Assembly (NCBI RefSeq): GCF_004023625.1
Contig: NZ_RPDJ01000023.1
Span: 162,765-226,764, forward strand
Origin: Streptomyces cavernae
Lineage (GTDB): Bacteria; Actinomycetota; Actinomycetes; Streptomycetales; Streptomycetaceae
Reading direction: 5' to 3'
Length of the DNA: 64,000 nucleotides
Shown here: positions 51,623-59,532 of the stretch, piece by piece
Position numbering within the stretch: position 1 is the stretch's first letter
Layout of the letters: each line of letters opens with the position of its first letter
The notes under the pieces: model-generated
What the model saw: only the letters and a program-made list of their open reading frames with translations
What the model was told of the DNA's origin: nothing
The model's database searches: none
Program-made: the position numbers and the translations under genes

Positions 51623-53836
51623 GTGGGCGTACTTCCTGCGCCCGGGCCAGTTCCCAGGGAGCAATCGGCCGATAGCGCCTATGCCAGGTTTGTGCGGCTG
51701 GCTGAAACTGATGGTGCGACAAGCGGGGGCCACCACAACCGGAACTATGTTCGGCCTCTCACTGAGGCCATGGCACGGCATGTGCGCTGCGAGCCCGGCA
51801 CGACCGTGACCGTGCGGGTGCGCAAGCCCGACGCGCTCTCGGTGGTGATCAGAACGTGGGAGAACGAGTCGGAGATCCTGGACGCCATCCAGGGGACCCT
51901 GCCTCACGTGCCGCGGTGTCTCGCACGGCGTGAGGGCTCGGCGGTGCACAGCTATGTGGAGGGCGTCCCGCTGTCGACGATCTGTCCGGACGACAAGCCG
52001 GTCGACAGCCTGCGGATCAAGGCGTTGGCCGGGCTTCTCGCGCAGATGTCCCAGGTACGCAGGGAAGCGCTGCCTCCGCTGCCCAGTGCCTGGCCCCGCA
52101 ACGAGAAGGACGGCCAGGGTTTCCTGCGCACGCTGGCCTACCTCGCGGACCGGCAGATCCGTCAGTCCAATTGGGCTACCTATGGTGGTCTCTTTGCGGC
52201 TCTGGGAATTCCTCATGACGCGTTGACCCGACTGGCCGAGAGGGTCCCTCCCATGGCCAGACGTCCGTACAGCCTGCTCCACGCGGACCTCCATCGCGAC
52301 AACGTGATCGTCAGTTACCGCGGCACGCCCCCGCTGATCTGCGTCGACTGGGAACTGGCGACGTACGGAGACCCCCTGCACGACCTCGCCACCCATTTGG
52401 TCCGCATGCGCTATCCGGAATTCCAGTGGGACGAGGTGACCGAGGCCTGGGCGGCGGCCATGCAGCAGACCAGGCCCGCGGCGGTCAACGGCCTCCGGAA
52501 GGACCTGCGCCACTACCTCGCCTTCGAACGGGCGCAGTCCGTCTTTCCGGACGTGATGCGGGCGGCTCAGACGCTGGAGACCGCGGCCGACCAGAAGAGC
52601 CTGGACGAGGCAACTGCGACCGTACGCCGTGCTCTCCAGGCGGCAGCCGAGCCGCTGCGGCTGGGCAATGTGCCGAACGAGACCGAGATCGAGCGGGTGC
52701 TCTACAGGTGGCAGGCATCGCGGCACAAACGGGCTCAGGTGGTCATCGGCTGGACTCCGGACAAGAGGATCCTGAATCATCCCGACTTTTCCGATGCCGC
52801 CGTACTGGATGCCCTGATCGCGGAGGGCTCGGCACCGGCAGGCAGCGTGTTCAAGGGCACCGCGCACCTGAACTCGGTGGTGCGTGTGCCGAGGTACCCC
52901 TCGCCGGTCGTCGTGCGGCGCAAGCTGGCCTCCGTCTGCCGTCGGGAGCCGAGTTTCCTCAGCGAGCACGCGGTGCTCCAGGCCATCGAACGGTCGCCGG
53001 CCAAGGTGGCGGCACCGAAGGTGCTTGCGTTGGGGGAGAGTTATCAGAACGAGCCGTTCGCCATCCACACCTACGCCGGGCCGACGGACCCGGACCTGCC
53101 CCCCGCCCATCCCGTGCACGGCCTCACGCCGCGCGAGGCGAGCGGGCTCGTGGACCAGTTGGTGGAGCTGACGCTGGTTGACTACAGAGGACTGGACCCG
53201 ATGGCCGGGTCGGGAAACTTCTTCGGCTGGCTGAGCAGTGAACTGGTGCGTCTCGTAGACCAGTTGCCGAAAAAGTCTCAGCAACTGGCCCGAGTCCTGG
53301 GCCTGCCCGGCGCAAGCAGGCTCAGCGAGATCCTGGCACGCTACAAGGTCACCGAACGCTCTCCGGCACTGCTCCACGGCGACTTGAATCCCTGGAACCT
53401 CGTGCGCCGGAACGACGAGCTGGCCTTCACCATCATCGACTGGGAAATGGCGTTGGTCGGCGATCCCTTGTACGACCTGGTCCGTCACATGCATCTCACC
53501 CCGACCCGACCTGAGATCCGTGCCCGCATGTTCCGGCGCTGGGCCAAGGCACTTCCCATGACCCACACCAAGAACTGGGAACAGGACTGGCACGTCTACC
53601 GCTGGATGGAAAACGTCCGCTCCGCCTACATCGACCTCGACAGGCTGGTCACCGGAGCGAGCCTGGATGCGCCCAACGTCCGCCGTGCAGTGGACTCGTA
53701 CGCGATGACCCTGCGCGCAGCCACGGCATCACTGGGGTTGCCCAGCCGCCAGCTGCCGAACCCCTATCTTGCCCCCGCCCTTCCGCGCGGCGACCATGGC
53801 ATGAACAAGCACGCCGGACTGCCCGTGGGCATGTGA
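51623..53836 (+). CDS. tandem-domain phosphotransferase (two APH/choline-kinase domains)
   Basis: 737 residues. Two complete kinase domains: the first with LLHADLHRDN (about 219-227) and CVDWELATYGDP (about 240-251), the second with LLHGDLNPWN (about 584-592) and IIDWEMALVGDP (about 604-615). Both keep the Brenner HxDxxxxN catalytic loop and the metal-binding DWE motif, so both look active. GTG start chosen because AGGAG lies 6 bases upstream. ATG 51557 would add 22 residues. Substrate unknown: aminoglycoside, sugar, choline-like or small alcohol. The next gene overlaps by 4 bases. Confidence 0.85.
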   Translation: MGVLPAPGPVPREQSADSAYARFVRLAETDGATSGGHHNRNYVRPLTEAMARHVRCEPGTTVTVRVRKPDALSVVIRTWENESEILDAIQGTLPHVPRCLARREGSAVHSYVEGVPLSTICPDDKPVDSLRIKALAGLLAQMSQVRREALPPLPSAWPRNEKDGQGFLRTLAYLADRQIRQSNWATYGGLFAALGIPHDALTRLAERVPPMARRPYSLLHADLHRDNVIVSYRGTPPLICVDWELATYGDPLHDLATHLVRMRYPEFQWDEVTEAWAAAMQQTRPAAVNGLRKDLRHYLAFERAQSVFPDVMRAAQTLETAADQKSLDEATATVRRALQAAAEPLRLGNVPNETEIERVLYRWQASRHKRAQVVIGWTPDKRILNHPDFSDAAVLDALIAEGSAPAGSVFKGTAHLNSVVRVPRYPSPVVVRRKLASVCRREPSFLSEHAVLQAIERSPAKVAAPKVLALGESYQNEPFAIHTYAGPTDPDLPPAHPVHGLTPREASGLVDQLVELTLVDYRGLDPMAGSGNFFGWLSSELVRLVDQLPKKSQQLARVLGLPGASRLSEILARYKVTERSPALLHGDLNPWNLVRRNDELAFTIIDWEMALVGDPLYDLVRHMHLTPTRPEIRARMFRRWAKALPMTHTKNWEQDWHVYRWMENVRSAYIDLDRLVTGASLDAPNVRRAVDSYAMTLRAATASLGLPSRQLPNPYLAPALPRGDHGMNKHAGLPVGM

Positions 53837-54117
53837 GCATGCCGCCGCCGAGCTCGGTTCGGGGGAGGGCTGCGCATGTCCACGACAGGCAGTGGGTGCT
53901 GCACGGCCTCTACAACCTGGCCGCGCGCCTGCGTCTGAGCCATGAGGACCAGGAGTACTACGACCCCAAGGGCTACAGCACCGACCTCAACCTCTGGTCC
54001 CGGGAAGGGGCCGCAGCCGCCGAGGCGACAGCCGTGGCCACCTGGAACAAACACTTCGACGACCTGTGGAGCCTTGCACAGGTGCCCCACTGGCGCCGAT
54101 CGACCGCCGGGGCCTGA
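53833..54117 (+). CDS. 94-residue protein of unknown function coupled to the tandem kinase
   Basis: GTG start overlapping the kinase stop (GTGA). Hydrophilic and probably helical; contains WVLHGLYNLAARLRLSHEDQ and an aromatic-acidic stretch DQEYYDPKGYSTDLNLW. No cysteines or membrane segment. It may be an accessory subunit of the kinase, judging only from the coupling. No family recognised. Confidence 0.72.
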   Translation: MSMPPPSSVRGRAAHVHDRQWVLHGLYNLAARLRLSHEDQEYYDPKGYSTDLNLWSREGAAAAEATAVATWNKHFDDLWSLAQVPHWRRSTAGA

Positions 54118-54176
54118 ACGCATCGGTCATCGGAATGGGTCCGTCTGTCGAGCCGTTGCGTCAGGCCGTCGGGCCG

Positions 54177-55142
54177 TCAAGTCTTCAACACCACCTTCCC
54201 CACCAACCCCCGCCCCTCAATAGCCGCATGGGCCTCCCCGGCCGCCTCCAAGAGGAACACCTCTCCGATCACCGGCTCCAGCCGTACCGCCGCGGCCTCC
54301 GCGAAGGCGTGGGCCGTCAGGCGGAGCAGGTCGGCGGGGGAGAACCGCACGTCGCCGATGCCGAAGAGTTTGATTCCGCGGGCGTCGGCGTCCCGGGGGT
54401 CCAGGGCGGCGAAGCCGCCCGTCGGGGCGCCGTGGGCCGAGAAGCGGGCATTGTCCGCGGCCAACGGCAGGGCCTTCGCGCCGAGTTCACCGCCGACCCC
54501 GTCCAGGACCACCGTGGCGCCGTCGGGCCCCAGGGCCCGGCGGGCCAGGGCCGGCCAGTCGGGGTTCGTCGGGTCGATCGCCGTGTCCGCCCCCAATCGC
54601 CGTACCAGATCGAGCTTCGCCACACCCCGCGCCAGTGCCACCACCGACGCACCCGCCGCTCGCGCCAGTTGGACCAGCAGGGTGCCCATCCCTCCTGACG
54701 CCCCCAGGATCAGGACCCGGTCGTCGGCACTGATCGCCGTCAGTTCCATTAGGCCCGCCGCCGTGACCCCGTCGTGCACGAGCGCCGCCGCCGAAAGCAG
54801 GTCCAGGTCGTCGGGGACGGGGGTCACGGTGGTCACCGGGGCCGTGGCGAGGGAGGCGTAGCCGCCGTTCACCAGAGCCGTCACCCTGCGGCCCAGCCAG
54901 GAGCGGGGGACCTCGGGACCGAGAGCCGTGACCGTTCCGGCGACCCCGCCCCCGGGGACGTAGGGCGGTTCCACCGGGAAGTACTCAAGACCCCAGCCCG
55001 ACCGCAACTGCGTCTCCAGGAAGATCGTGTCCGCGTGCGTCACCTCGATCAGGACCTCGCCGGAGGCCGGCACCGGGTCCGGGAGTTCCGCCGGGACCAG
55101 GACCTCGGGTCCGCCGAACCTCGTCACTTGTACCGCGCGCAT
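54177..55142 (-). CDS. zinc-binding-dehydrogenase-family quinone/enoyl reductase
   Basis: 321 residues, MDR superfamily. GroES-like N-terminal domain (MRAVQVTRFGGPEVL), nucleotide-binding Rossmann motif GASGGMGTLLVQLA (about 160-175), and no catalytic zinc cysteines, so it is a quinone-oxidoreductase-like NADPH enzyme. Start ATG at the canonical MRAVQ. Divergent from a TetR gene with a palindromic site between. Confidence 0.92.
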   Translation of the reverse strand: MRAVQVTRFGGPEVLVPAELPDPVPASGEVLIEVTHADTIFLETQLRSGWGLEYFPVEPPYVPGGGVAGTVTALGPEVPRSWLGRRVTALVNGGYASLATAPVTTVTPVPDDLDLLSAAALVHDGVTAAGLMELTAISADDRVLILGASGGMGTLLVQLARAAGASVVALARGVAKLDLVRRLGADTAIDPTNPDWPALARRALGPDGATVVLDGVGGELGAKALPLAADNARFSAHGAPTGGFAALDPRDADARGIKLFGIGDVRFSPADLLRLTAHAFAEAAAVRLEPVIGEVFLLEAAGEAHAAIEGRGLVGKVVLKT

Positions 55143-55198
55143 CGTCCGTCTCAACTCCCATGAGTTCGCGTGTCCTTGGTTCACCCATGGGGGAGTCT

Positions 55199-55224
55199 TT
55201 GACCTCGAGCGGACTTGAGGTCAA
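55199..55224. promoter_or_regulatory. MerR/SoxR-like inverted repeat between oxidoreductase and TetR genes
   Basis: TTGACCTC (55199-55206) and GAGGTCAA (55217-55224) with a 10-base spacer. The core matches the SoxR-type consensus ACCTC...GAGGT closely, and on the plus strand TTGACC can act as a -35 box with the long spacing used by MerR activators. Such a site may instead serve the local TetR protein. Confidence 0.55.
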
Positions 55225-55259
55225 GGACTTCTCGGTCCGGCGCCCCGTACGCTCGCATC

Positions 55260-55883
55260 ATGACCGAATTGGGCCTGCGCGAGCGCAAGAAGCAGCGGAT
55301 GTACCAAGCCGTCTCCGACACCGCCATCGCGCTGTTCCTCGAGAAGGGCTTCGAGAACGTGTCCGTCGCGGAGGTCGCCGCCGCCGCCGAGATCTCCAAG
55401 CCGACCCTCTTCCGGTACTTCCCGACCAAGGAGGACCTGGTCCTGCACCGGTTCGCCGACCATGAGCGGGAGGCCGCGCGGGTCGTCGTCGCGCGCCGGC
55501 CCGGTACCTCCCCGCTCGACGCCCTCTGCGCGCACTTCCTCGCCGGACTCGACCGGCGTGACCCCGTCACGGGCCTCAACGACCATCCGCAGGTGCTCGC
55601 CTTCCACCGGCTGCTCTACGGCACCCCGTCCCTGGTGGCGCGGCTCTACGGCTATCTGGAACGCTCCGAGACGGCGCTCGCCGAGGCTCTCGGCGGAGGT
55701 CTGGGCGGGCGTCTGGCCGCCGGGCAGATCGTCGCCGTGCAGCGCATCCTCGCCCTGGAGAACTGGCGGCGGATGGCGGAGGGCGAGAGCGCCGAGGCCG
55801 TCCACGGGGAGGCCGTGGCCGCGGCCCAGCGGGCGTTCGCCCAGGTGCGGGACGGCATCACCCAGGCGAGGGCCACACAGTAG
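55260..55883 (+). CDS. TetR-family transcriptional regulator
   Basis: 207 residues. N-terminal helix-turn-helix (about 15-60, LFLEKGFENVSVAEVAAAAEI, TLFRYFPTKEDLV) and helical ligand domain. ATG at MTELGLRERKKQ. Divergent from the quinone oxidoreductase, which it may repress. The start is 36 bases from the inverted repeat. Confidence 0.92.
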   Translation: MTELGLRERKKQRMYQAVSDTAIALFLEKGFENVSVAEVAAAAEISKPTLFRYFPTKEDLVLHRFADHEREAARVVVARRPGTSPLDALCAHFLAGLDRRDPVTGLNDHPQVLAFHRLLYGTPSLVARLYGYLERSETALAEALGGGLGGRLAAGQIVAVQRILALENWRRMAEGESAEAVHGEAVAAAQRAFAQVRDGITQARATQ

Positions 55884-55925
55884 GGAGGGGCGCGGCACCC
55901 CGGGTTACTGCAGCCGGCGACCGAG

Positions 55926-56036
55926 ATTCCGGCAGCCCGCGATTCCCGCAGCCCGCGATTGCCGCAACTCGGGATCCCCGGACTCCGGCCCCGGATTCGC
56001 GATTGCCGCAACTCAGGATCCCCAGGACTCGGGATG
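55926..56036 (+). repeat. 16-bp tandem and longer direct repeats after the TetR gene
   Basis: Three 16-bp units at 55926, 55942 and 55958 (GATT.CCGCAGCCCGC type). A longer segment, GATTGCCGCAACTC followed by GGATCCCC, recurs about 45 bases later. No gene in 55884-56134. Confidence 0.7.
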
Positions 56037-56092
56037 TTCCCGGGCTCGGGATCCGTCCAACTCCGGATCCCTGCAACTCGAACACGTCTGAA

Positions 56093-56116
56093 ACTCGGTA
56101 AAGGTCGTTACCGAGT
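56093..56116. promoter_or_regulatory. 9-bp inverted repeat just before the HelD-like gene
   Basis: ACTCGGTAA (56093-56101) and TTACCGAGT (56108-56116), 6-base spacer, ending 18 bases before the ATG. Size suits a TetR-type dimer. No rifamycin-associated element (GGGGCTTGCGGCAAGCCCC-type) was found here. Confidence 0.6.
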
Positions 56117-56134
56117 AACGTTATCCTTCATGGA

Positions 56135-58411
56135 ATGACGTCACCCACCCACGCTCTCACCCAGGAACGCGCCTACCACGACACCTGTCGCGCCGCCCTC
56201 GCCGCGATGGTCCGCGGTGCCGAGGAACACGTCGTCACCGGCGAGGACGTCTCCGCCTCCGGCGCCGACGCCGAGGTGCTCGGCCGCCGGCTGCGCACCA
56301 AGGCGAGGGAACTCCGCGAACTCCCCGAAGGGCCGCTGTTCTTCGGCCGACTCGACTTCGGGAACGCCGGGCCGCACGCCGGGCAGGCGTACCACATCGG
56401 CCGCCTCCGCATCACCGAAGACCCCGCCGCACCCCCGCTCGTGGTCGACTGGCGTGCCCCCGTCTCGCGTGCCTTCTATCAGGCGAGCGCCGCCGATCCC
56501 CAGGGCGTCGCCGTACGACGCCGCTTCGGCTGGGCCCGGGGCGGCCACGGCGACCGGGACGAACTCACCGGTCTGGAGGACGAGTTCCTCGCCCCGAAGG
56601 AGGAACTCTTCGCTCCGAAAGGTGAACTCCTCACCTCGAAGGGCCAGTTCCGCGGTGATGGGGACGACGCGACGGGGGCGCTCGATACCGACGGCGTCAC
56701 CCCGGCCCGCAGCCGGATCCTCGCCCGGGAGATCGAACGCCCTCGCGTGGGCCCGATGCGGGACATCGCCGCCACCATCCAGCCCGAACAGGACGATCTC
56801 GTACGAGCGGACCTCACCGCCTCCGTCTGCGTCCAGGGCGCACCGGGCACCGGGAAGACCGCCGTCGGACTGCACCGGGCCGCCTACCTCCTCTACACCC
56901 ACCCCCAACGCATCAAGCGCGGCGGCCTGTTGATCCTCGGTCCCAACCGCACCTTCCTGAGCTATATCGCCGAAGTCCTGCCCGCCCTCGGCGAGACCGG
57001 TGTCCGGCAGTCCATCCTCCTCGACGAGATCGCCCGCCATCCCGCGACGGCCGTCGACGACGAGAGCGCGGCTGTCGTCAAACACGACCCGCGCATGGCG
57101 GAGGTCCTGCGTCGCGCCCTCTACGCCCGAGTTTCCGAGGAGAGCGTCAACTCCCTCGCCATCCCCGACGGTTCGTACCGCTGGCGGGTCCCCGACGACG
57201 AACTCGCCCGTATCGTCCGGCAAGTGCGCGAGGAGGAGCCGCCGTACGCCGTCGGACGAGAGCGAGTACGCAGCCGCGCCGTACGGCACATCCGGCAGCA
57301 GGCCGAGCGGCGCGCCGGTCCCGTCTCCGCCGCCTGGGTGCAGCGGATCGGGCGGTCCCGGGCGATGAGCGCCTACGTCGACGCCGTCTGGCCCAAGGTG
57401 CGGCCCGAGGAGGTCGTGGCCGAACTCCTCACCGACCCGGCCGTCCTCGCGGCGGCGAGCGAGGGGTTCCTCGACGCCGACGAGCAGAAGGCGATCCGCT
57501 GGAACCGTCCGCCGCGCTCGTACCGGTCGGCCCGCTGGTCGGCCGCTGACCTCGTGCTCCTCGACGAGGTCGCGGGGCTCGTCGAACACCCGGAGGGCTA
57601 CGGGCACATCGTCGTCGACGAGGCCCAGGACCTCTCCCCGATGGAGTGCCGGGCCATCGCCCGCCGCGCGTCCTACGGCTCGCTGACGGTCCTCGGTGAC
57701 CTGGCGCAGGGAACCACCCCGTGGGCGGCCGCCGACTGGGGCGAACTCCTCGGCCACCTCGGCGAACCGGAGGCGACCGTGGTCCCGCTGACCGTCGGCT
57801 TCCGCGTTCCGGCAGCGATCGTGGAGTTCGCCAACCGGCTGCTGAGGACGCTGGACGTGCGGGTGCCCCCCGCCCGGTCGCTGCGGCAGGACGGTTTGCT
57901 GCGGGTCAGGCAGGTGCCGGACGCCGTCGCCGCGGCCGTCGACACGGTACGGGAGGCGCTCGCGGGGGACAGGGCCTGGACCGTCCCGGGCACGGGGGAC
58001 GCGCCAGGCACGGCGGATCCGGCGGACGCTTCAGGCGCGGCGGACGCGGCGGGCCCGGCGGGCGAGCGGGGCACGGGGGACGAGGTGGGCACGGGGGAAG
58101 CCGCGGGCACGGAGGACCCTGCGGGCGCGGGCTCGATCGGTGTCGTCGTCGCGGACCGGGACGTCGATCGCGTCCGAGCGGCGCTCGAGGCCGCCGGCGT
58201 CGACTGCGCCGGGCCCGACCGTCTCGGCGCGCGCGTGACGGTGCTGGGGGCGGCCCTCGCCAAGGGCCTGGAGTACGACCACGTGATCGTGGTCGAGCCG
58301 GCGGCCATCGCGGAGGCGGAGCCCCGGGGCCTGCGCAGGCTCTACGTGGTGCTGACCCGCGCGGTCTCCCGCCTCGACGTCGTGCACGAGCGGCCATTGC
58401 CCTTCGCATAG
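56135..58411 (+). CDS. HelD-like UvrD-family helicase/ATPase (RNA polymerase-associated)
   Basis: 758 residues. Walker A GAPGTGKT (235-242), Walker B VDEAQDLSPME, and late motifs VGFRVPAAIVEF, AKGLEYDHVIVVEP and LYVVLTRA are all present. The N-terminal coiled-coil and the long split between domains 1A-1 and 1A-2 are HelD features. HelD/HelR proteins release stalled or drug-bound RNA polymerase (family knowledge). An acidic triple repeat EELFAPK-like (about 150-172) and a Gly/Ala-rich insert of about 45 residues near the C-terminus are unusual. Confidence 0.9.
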   Translation: MTSPTHALTQERAYHDTCRAALAAMVRGAEEHVVTGEDVSASGADAEVLGRRLRTKARELRELPEGPLFFGRLDFGNAGPHAGQAYHIGRLRITEDPAAPPLVVDWRAPVSRAFYQASAADPQGVAVRRRFGWARGGHGDRDELTGLEDEFLAPKEELFAPKGELLTSKGQFRGDGDDATGALDTDGVTPARSRILAREIERPRVGPMRDIAATIQPEQDDLVRADLTASVCVQGAPGTGKTAVGLHRAAYLLYTHPQRIKRGGLLILGPNRTFLSYIAEVLPALGETGVRQSILLDEIARHPATAVDDESAAVVKHDPRMAEVLRRALYARVSEESVNSLAIPDGSYRWRVPDDELARIVRQVREEEPPYAVGRERVRSRAVRHIRQQAERRAGPVSAAWVQRIGRSRAMSAYVDAVWPKVRPEEVVAELLTDPAVLAAASEGFLDADEQKAIRWNRPPRSYRSARWSAADLVLLDEVAGLVEHPEGYGHIVVDEAQDLSPMECRAIARRASYGSLTVLGDLAQGTTPWAAADWGELLGHLGEPEATVVPLTVGFRVPAAIVEFANRLLRTLDVRVPPARSLRQDGLLRVRQVPDAVAAAVDTVREALAGDRAWTVPGTGDAPGTADPADASGAADAAGPAGERGTGDEVGTGEAAGTEDPAGAGSIGVVVADRDVDRVRAALEAAGVDCAGPDRLGARVTVLGAALAKGLEYDHVIVVEPAAIAEAEPRGLRRLYVVLTRAVSRLDVVHERPLPFA

Positions 58412-58573
58412 CGGGCGCTTACCGGAAGACGACCAAGTCATGACTGCGACCACACCGTACGGATCTTTCCCGCGACTACGCTGAATCCGCTGCCGCCGCC
58501 GGTGCCCGCGTACGCGGCCCGTACGCCCTCCCGTGCGGTTCCGTGCGGGGTAGGGCCTCGACCGAGGAGGCGT

Positions 58574-58630
58574 CCCGTGCCGCGGGTCGGCCGGTCGGCG
58601 GCGGTGAGGACCCGTGGCATGCGGCACGGG
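58574..58630. ncRNA. candidate structured RNA after helD
   Basis: Outer stem CCCGTGCCGC (58574-58583) with GCGGCACGGG (58621-58630), inner stem GGGTC (58584-58588) with GACCC (58609-58613), a GC-rich apical loop and a 7-base bulge. A TACGCT -10-like box lies near 58477-58482 and a terminator follows at 58643-58679. No protein gene is plausible in 58412-58686. I cannot assign it to a known RNA family. Confidence 0.4.
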
Positions 58631-58642
58631 TAATCAGTGAGC

Positions 58643-58679
58643 CGGCCCGCCGCTTCCGCCTGGGGGAGGCGGCGGGCCG
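58643..58679. terminator. hairpin terminator between convergent helD and hemerythrin-fusion genes
   Basis: 11-bp perfect outer stem (58643-58653 with 58669-58679), with an imperfect extension. Just past the stop of the minus-strand gene. Confidence 0.65.
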
Positions 58680-58686
58680 TTCGACG

Positions 58687-59532
58687 TCACCCGGTGGACA
58701 CGGCCGTCCCGTCGAGCGGCGGGATCAACTGCGCCTCCTCGTAGGCGAGATGGGCCTCGAGCCGGTCGGTCAGCCGCTCCACCTCGGACAGCAGGCGTCG
58801 CGGATCTCCGTCGGCGACGACCGTCCTCAACTCCTCGATCAGCCGGGCCACTTGCTGGTGCTCATCGGCCAGTCGCGCCATTACGGGGGCGAGTTCGGGG
58901 TGGCGTCCGGCGAGGTACGGGAAGATTCCCATGTCCTCGCCGGTGTGGTGGTTGTGCAGACCCTGGCACAGGGTCAGACAGTTCACGCGCAGCTGGGCGC
59001 CGAGTCCGGCACCCGCCGTCGTGATGTCCTTGCGGATCAGGGCGAGTTCACGGCGTATGCCGTCGTGGATCACCTTGAGGGCGGCACCCGGCGACGACGC
59101 CGCGACGTTGGGCGGGCCCTGCCGGATCTCGTACAGGGCGACCACGGGGATCACCCGGTCCGTCTTCGCCTGGTACTCGGCCCAGCCGGGGTCTGCCTCC
59201 ACCGCTCGGGCGAACAGCCGGTCGCGCTCGTCGCCTTCGAGTACGACGGCATCGGCCTCGTAGGTGAAGACCCCGTCCTCGACGGTGACGCGCGGGTTGG
59301 CGAGCAGGTTGTGGAACCAGGCCGGATGCCTGGGGGAGCCGCCGGCCGAGGCGATGACGAGAACGCGCTCACCGCCGTCCGCGAGGTAGCCGACGGGGGT
59401 GGTGTGCGGCTTCCCGGACCGGGCTCCGGTGGTGGTCAGCAGGAGCAGCCGGGCTCCTTCGAAGTAACCGCCGACCCGGCCGTTGTTGGCGCGGAACTCC
59501 TCGATGACGTGCTGATTGAAGTCGTGGGGCAT
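58687..59532 (-). CDS. F420/flavin-type nitroreductase domain fused to a hemerythrin domain
   Basis: 281 residues. N-terminal DUF385/deazaflavin-dependent nitroreductase-like domain (1-135, LLTTTGARSGKPHTTPVGYL and NPRVTVEDG), then a hemerythrin/HHE domain (about 150-275) with ligands HDGIRREL, HNHHTGED, DEHQQVARLIEEL and HLAYEEAQLIP that suit a di-iron site. Such fusions may couple a redox cofactor to oxygen, NO or peroxide sensing (inference). ATG at MPHDFNQHV. The frame stays open further upstream with a His-rich stretch, but has no good ribosome site. Confidence 0.85.
   Translation of the reverse strand: MPHDFNQHVIEEFRANNGRVGGYFEGARLLLLTTTGARSGKPHTTPVGYLADGGERVLVIASAGGSPRHPAWFHNLLANPRVTVEDGVFTYEADAVVLEGDERDRLFARAVEADPGWAEYQAKTDRVIPVVALYEIRQGPPNVAASSPGAALKVIHDGIRRELALIRKDITTAGAGLGAQLRVNCLTLCQGLHNHHTGEDMGIFPYLAGRHPELAPVMARLADEHQQVARLIEELRTVVADGDPRRLLSEVERLTDRLEAHLAYEEAQLIPPLDGTAVSTG

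Noticed and set aside
51584..53593. 669-codon minus-strand frame antisense to the tandem kinase
   Set aside because: No recognisable domain. The opposite frame has two complete kinase signatures.
56040..56134. Rifamycin-associated element for the HelD-like gene
   Set aside because: The characteristic 19-bp inverted repeat is absent. Only an unrelated 9-bp palindrome is present.
58412..58686. Cobalamin or c-di-AMP riboswitch in the gap after helD
   Set aside because: Short look-alike motifs (GGTGCCC, CGCTGAATCC) occur, but the conserved core boxes are missing and no coding gene lies downstream on that strand.
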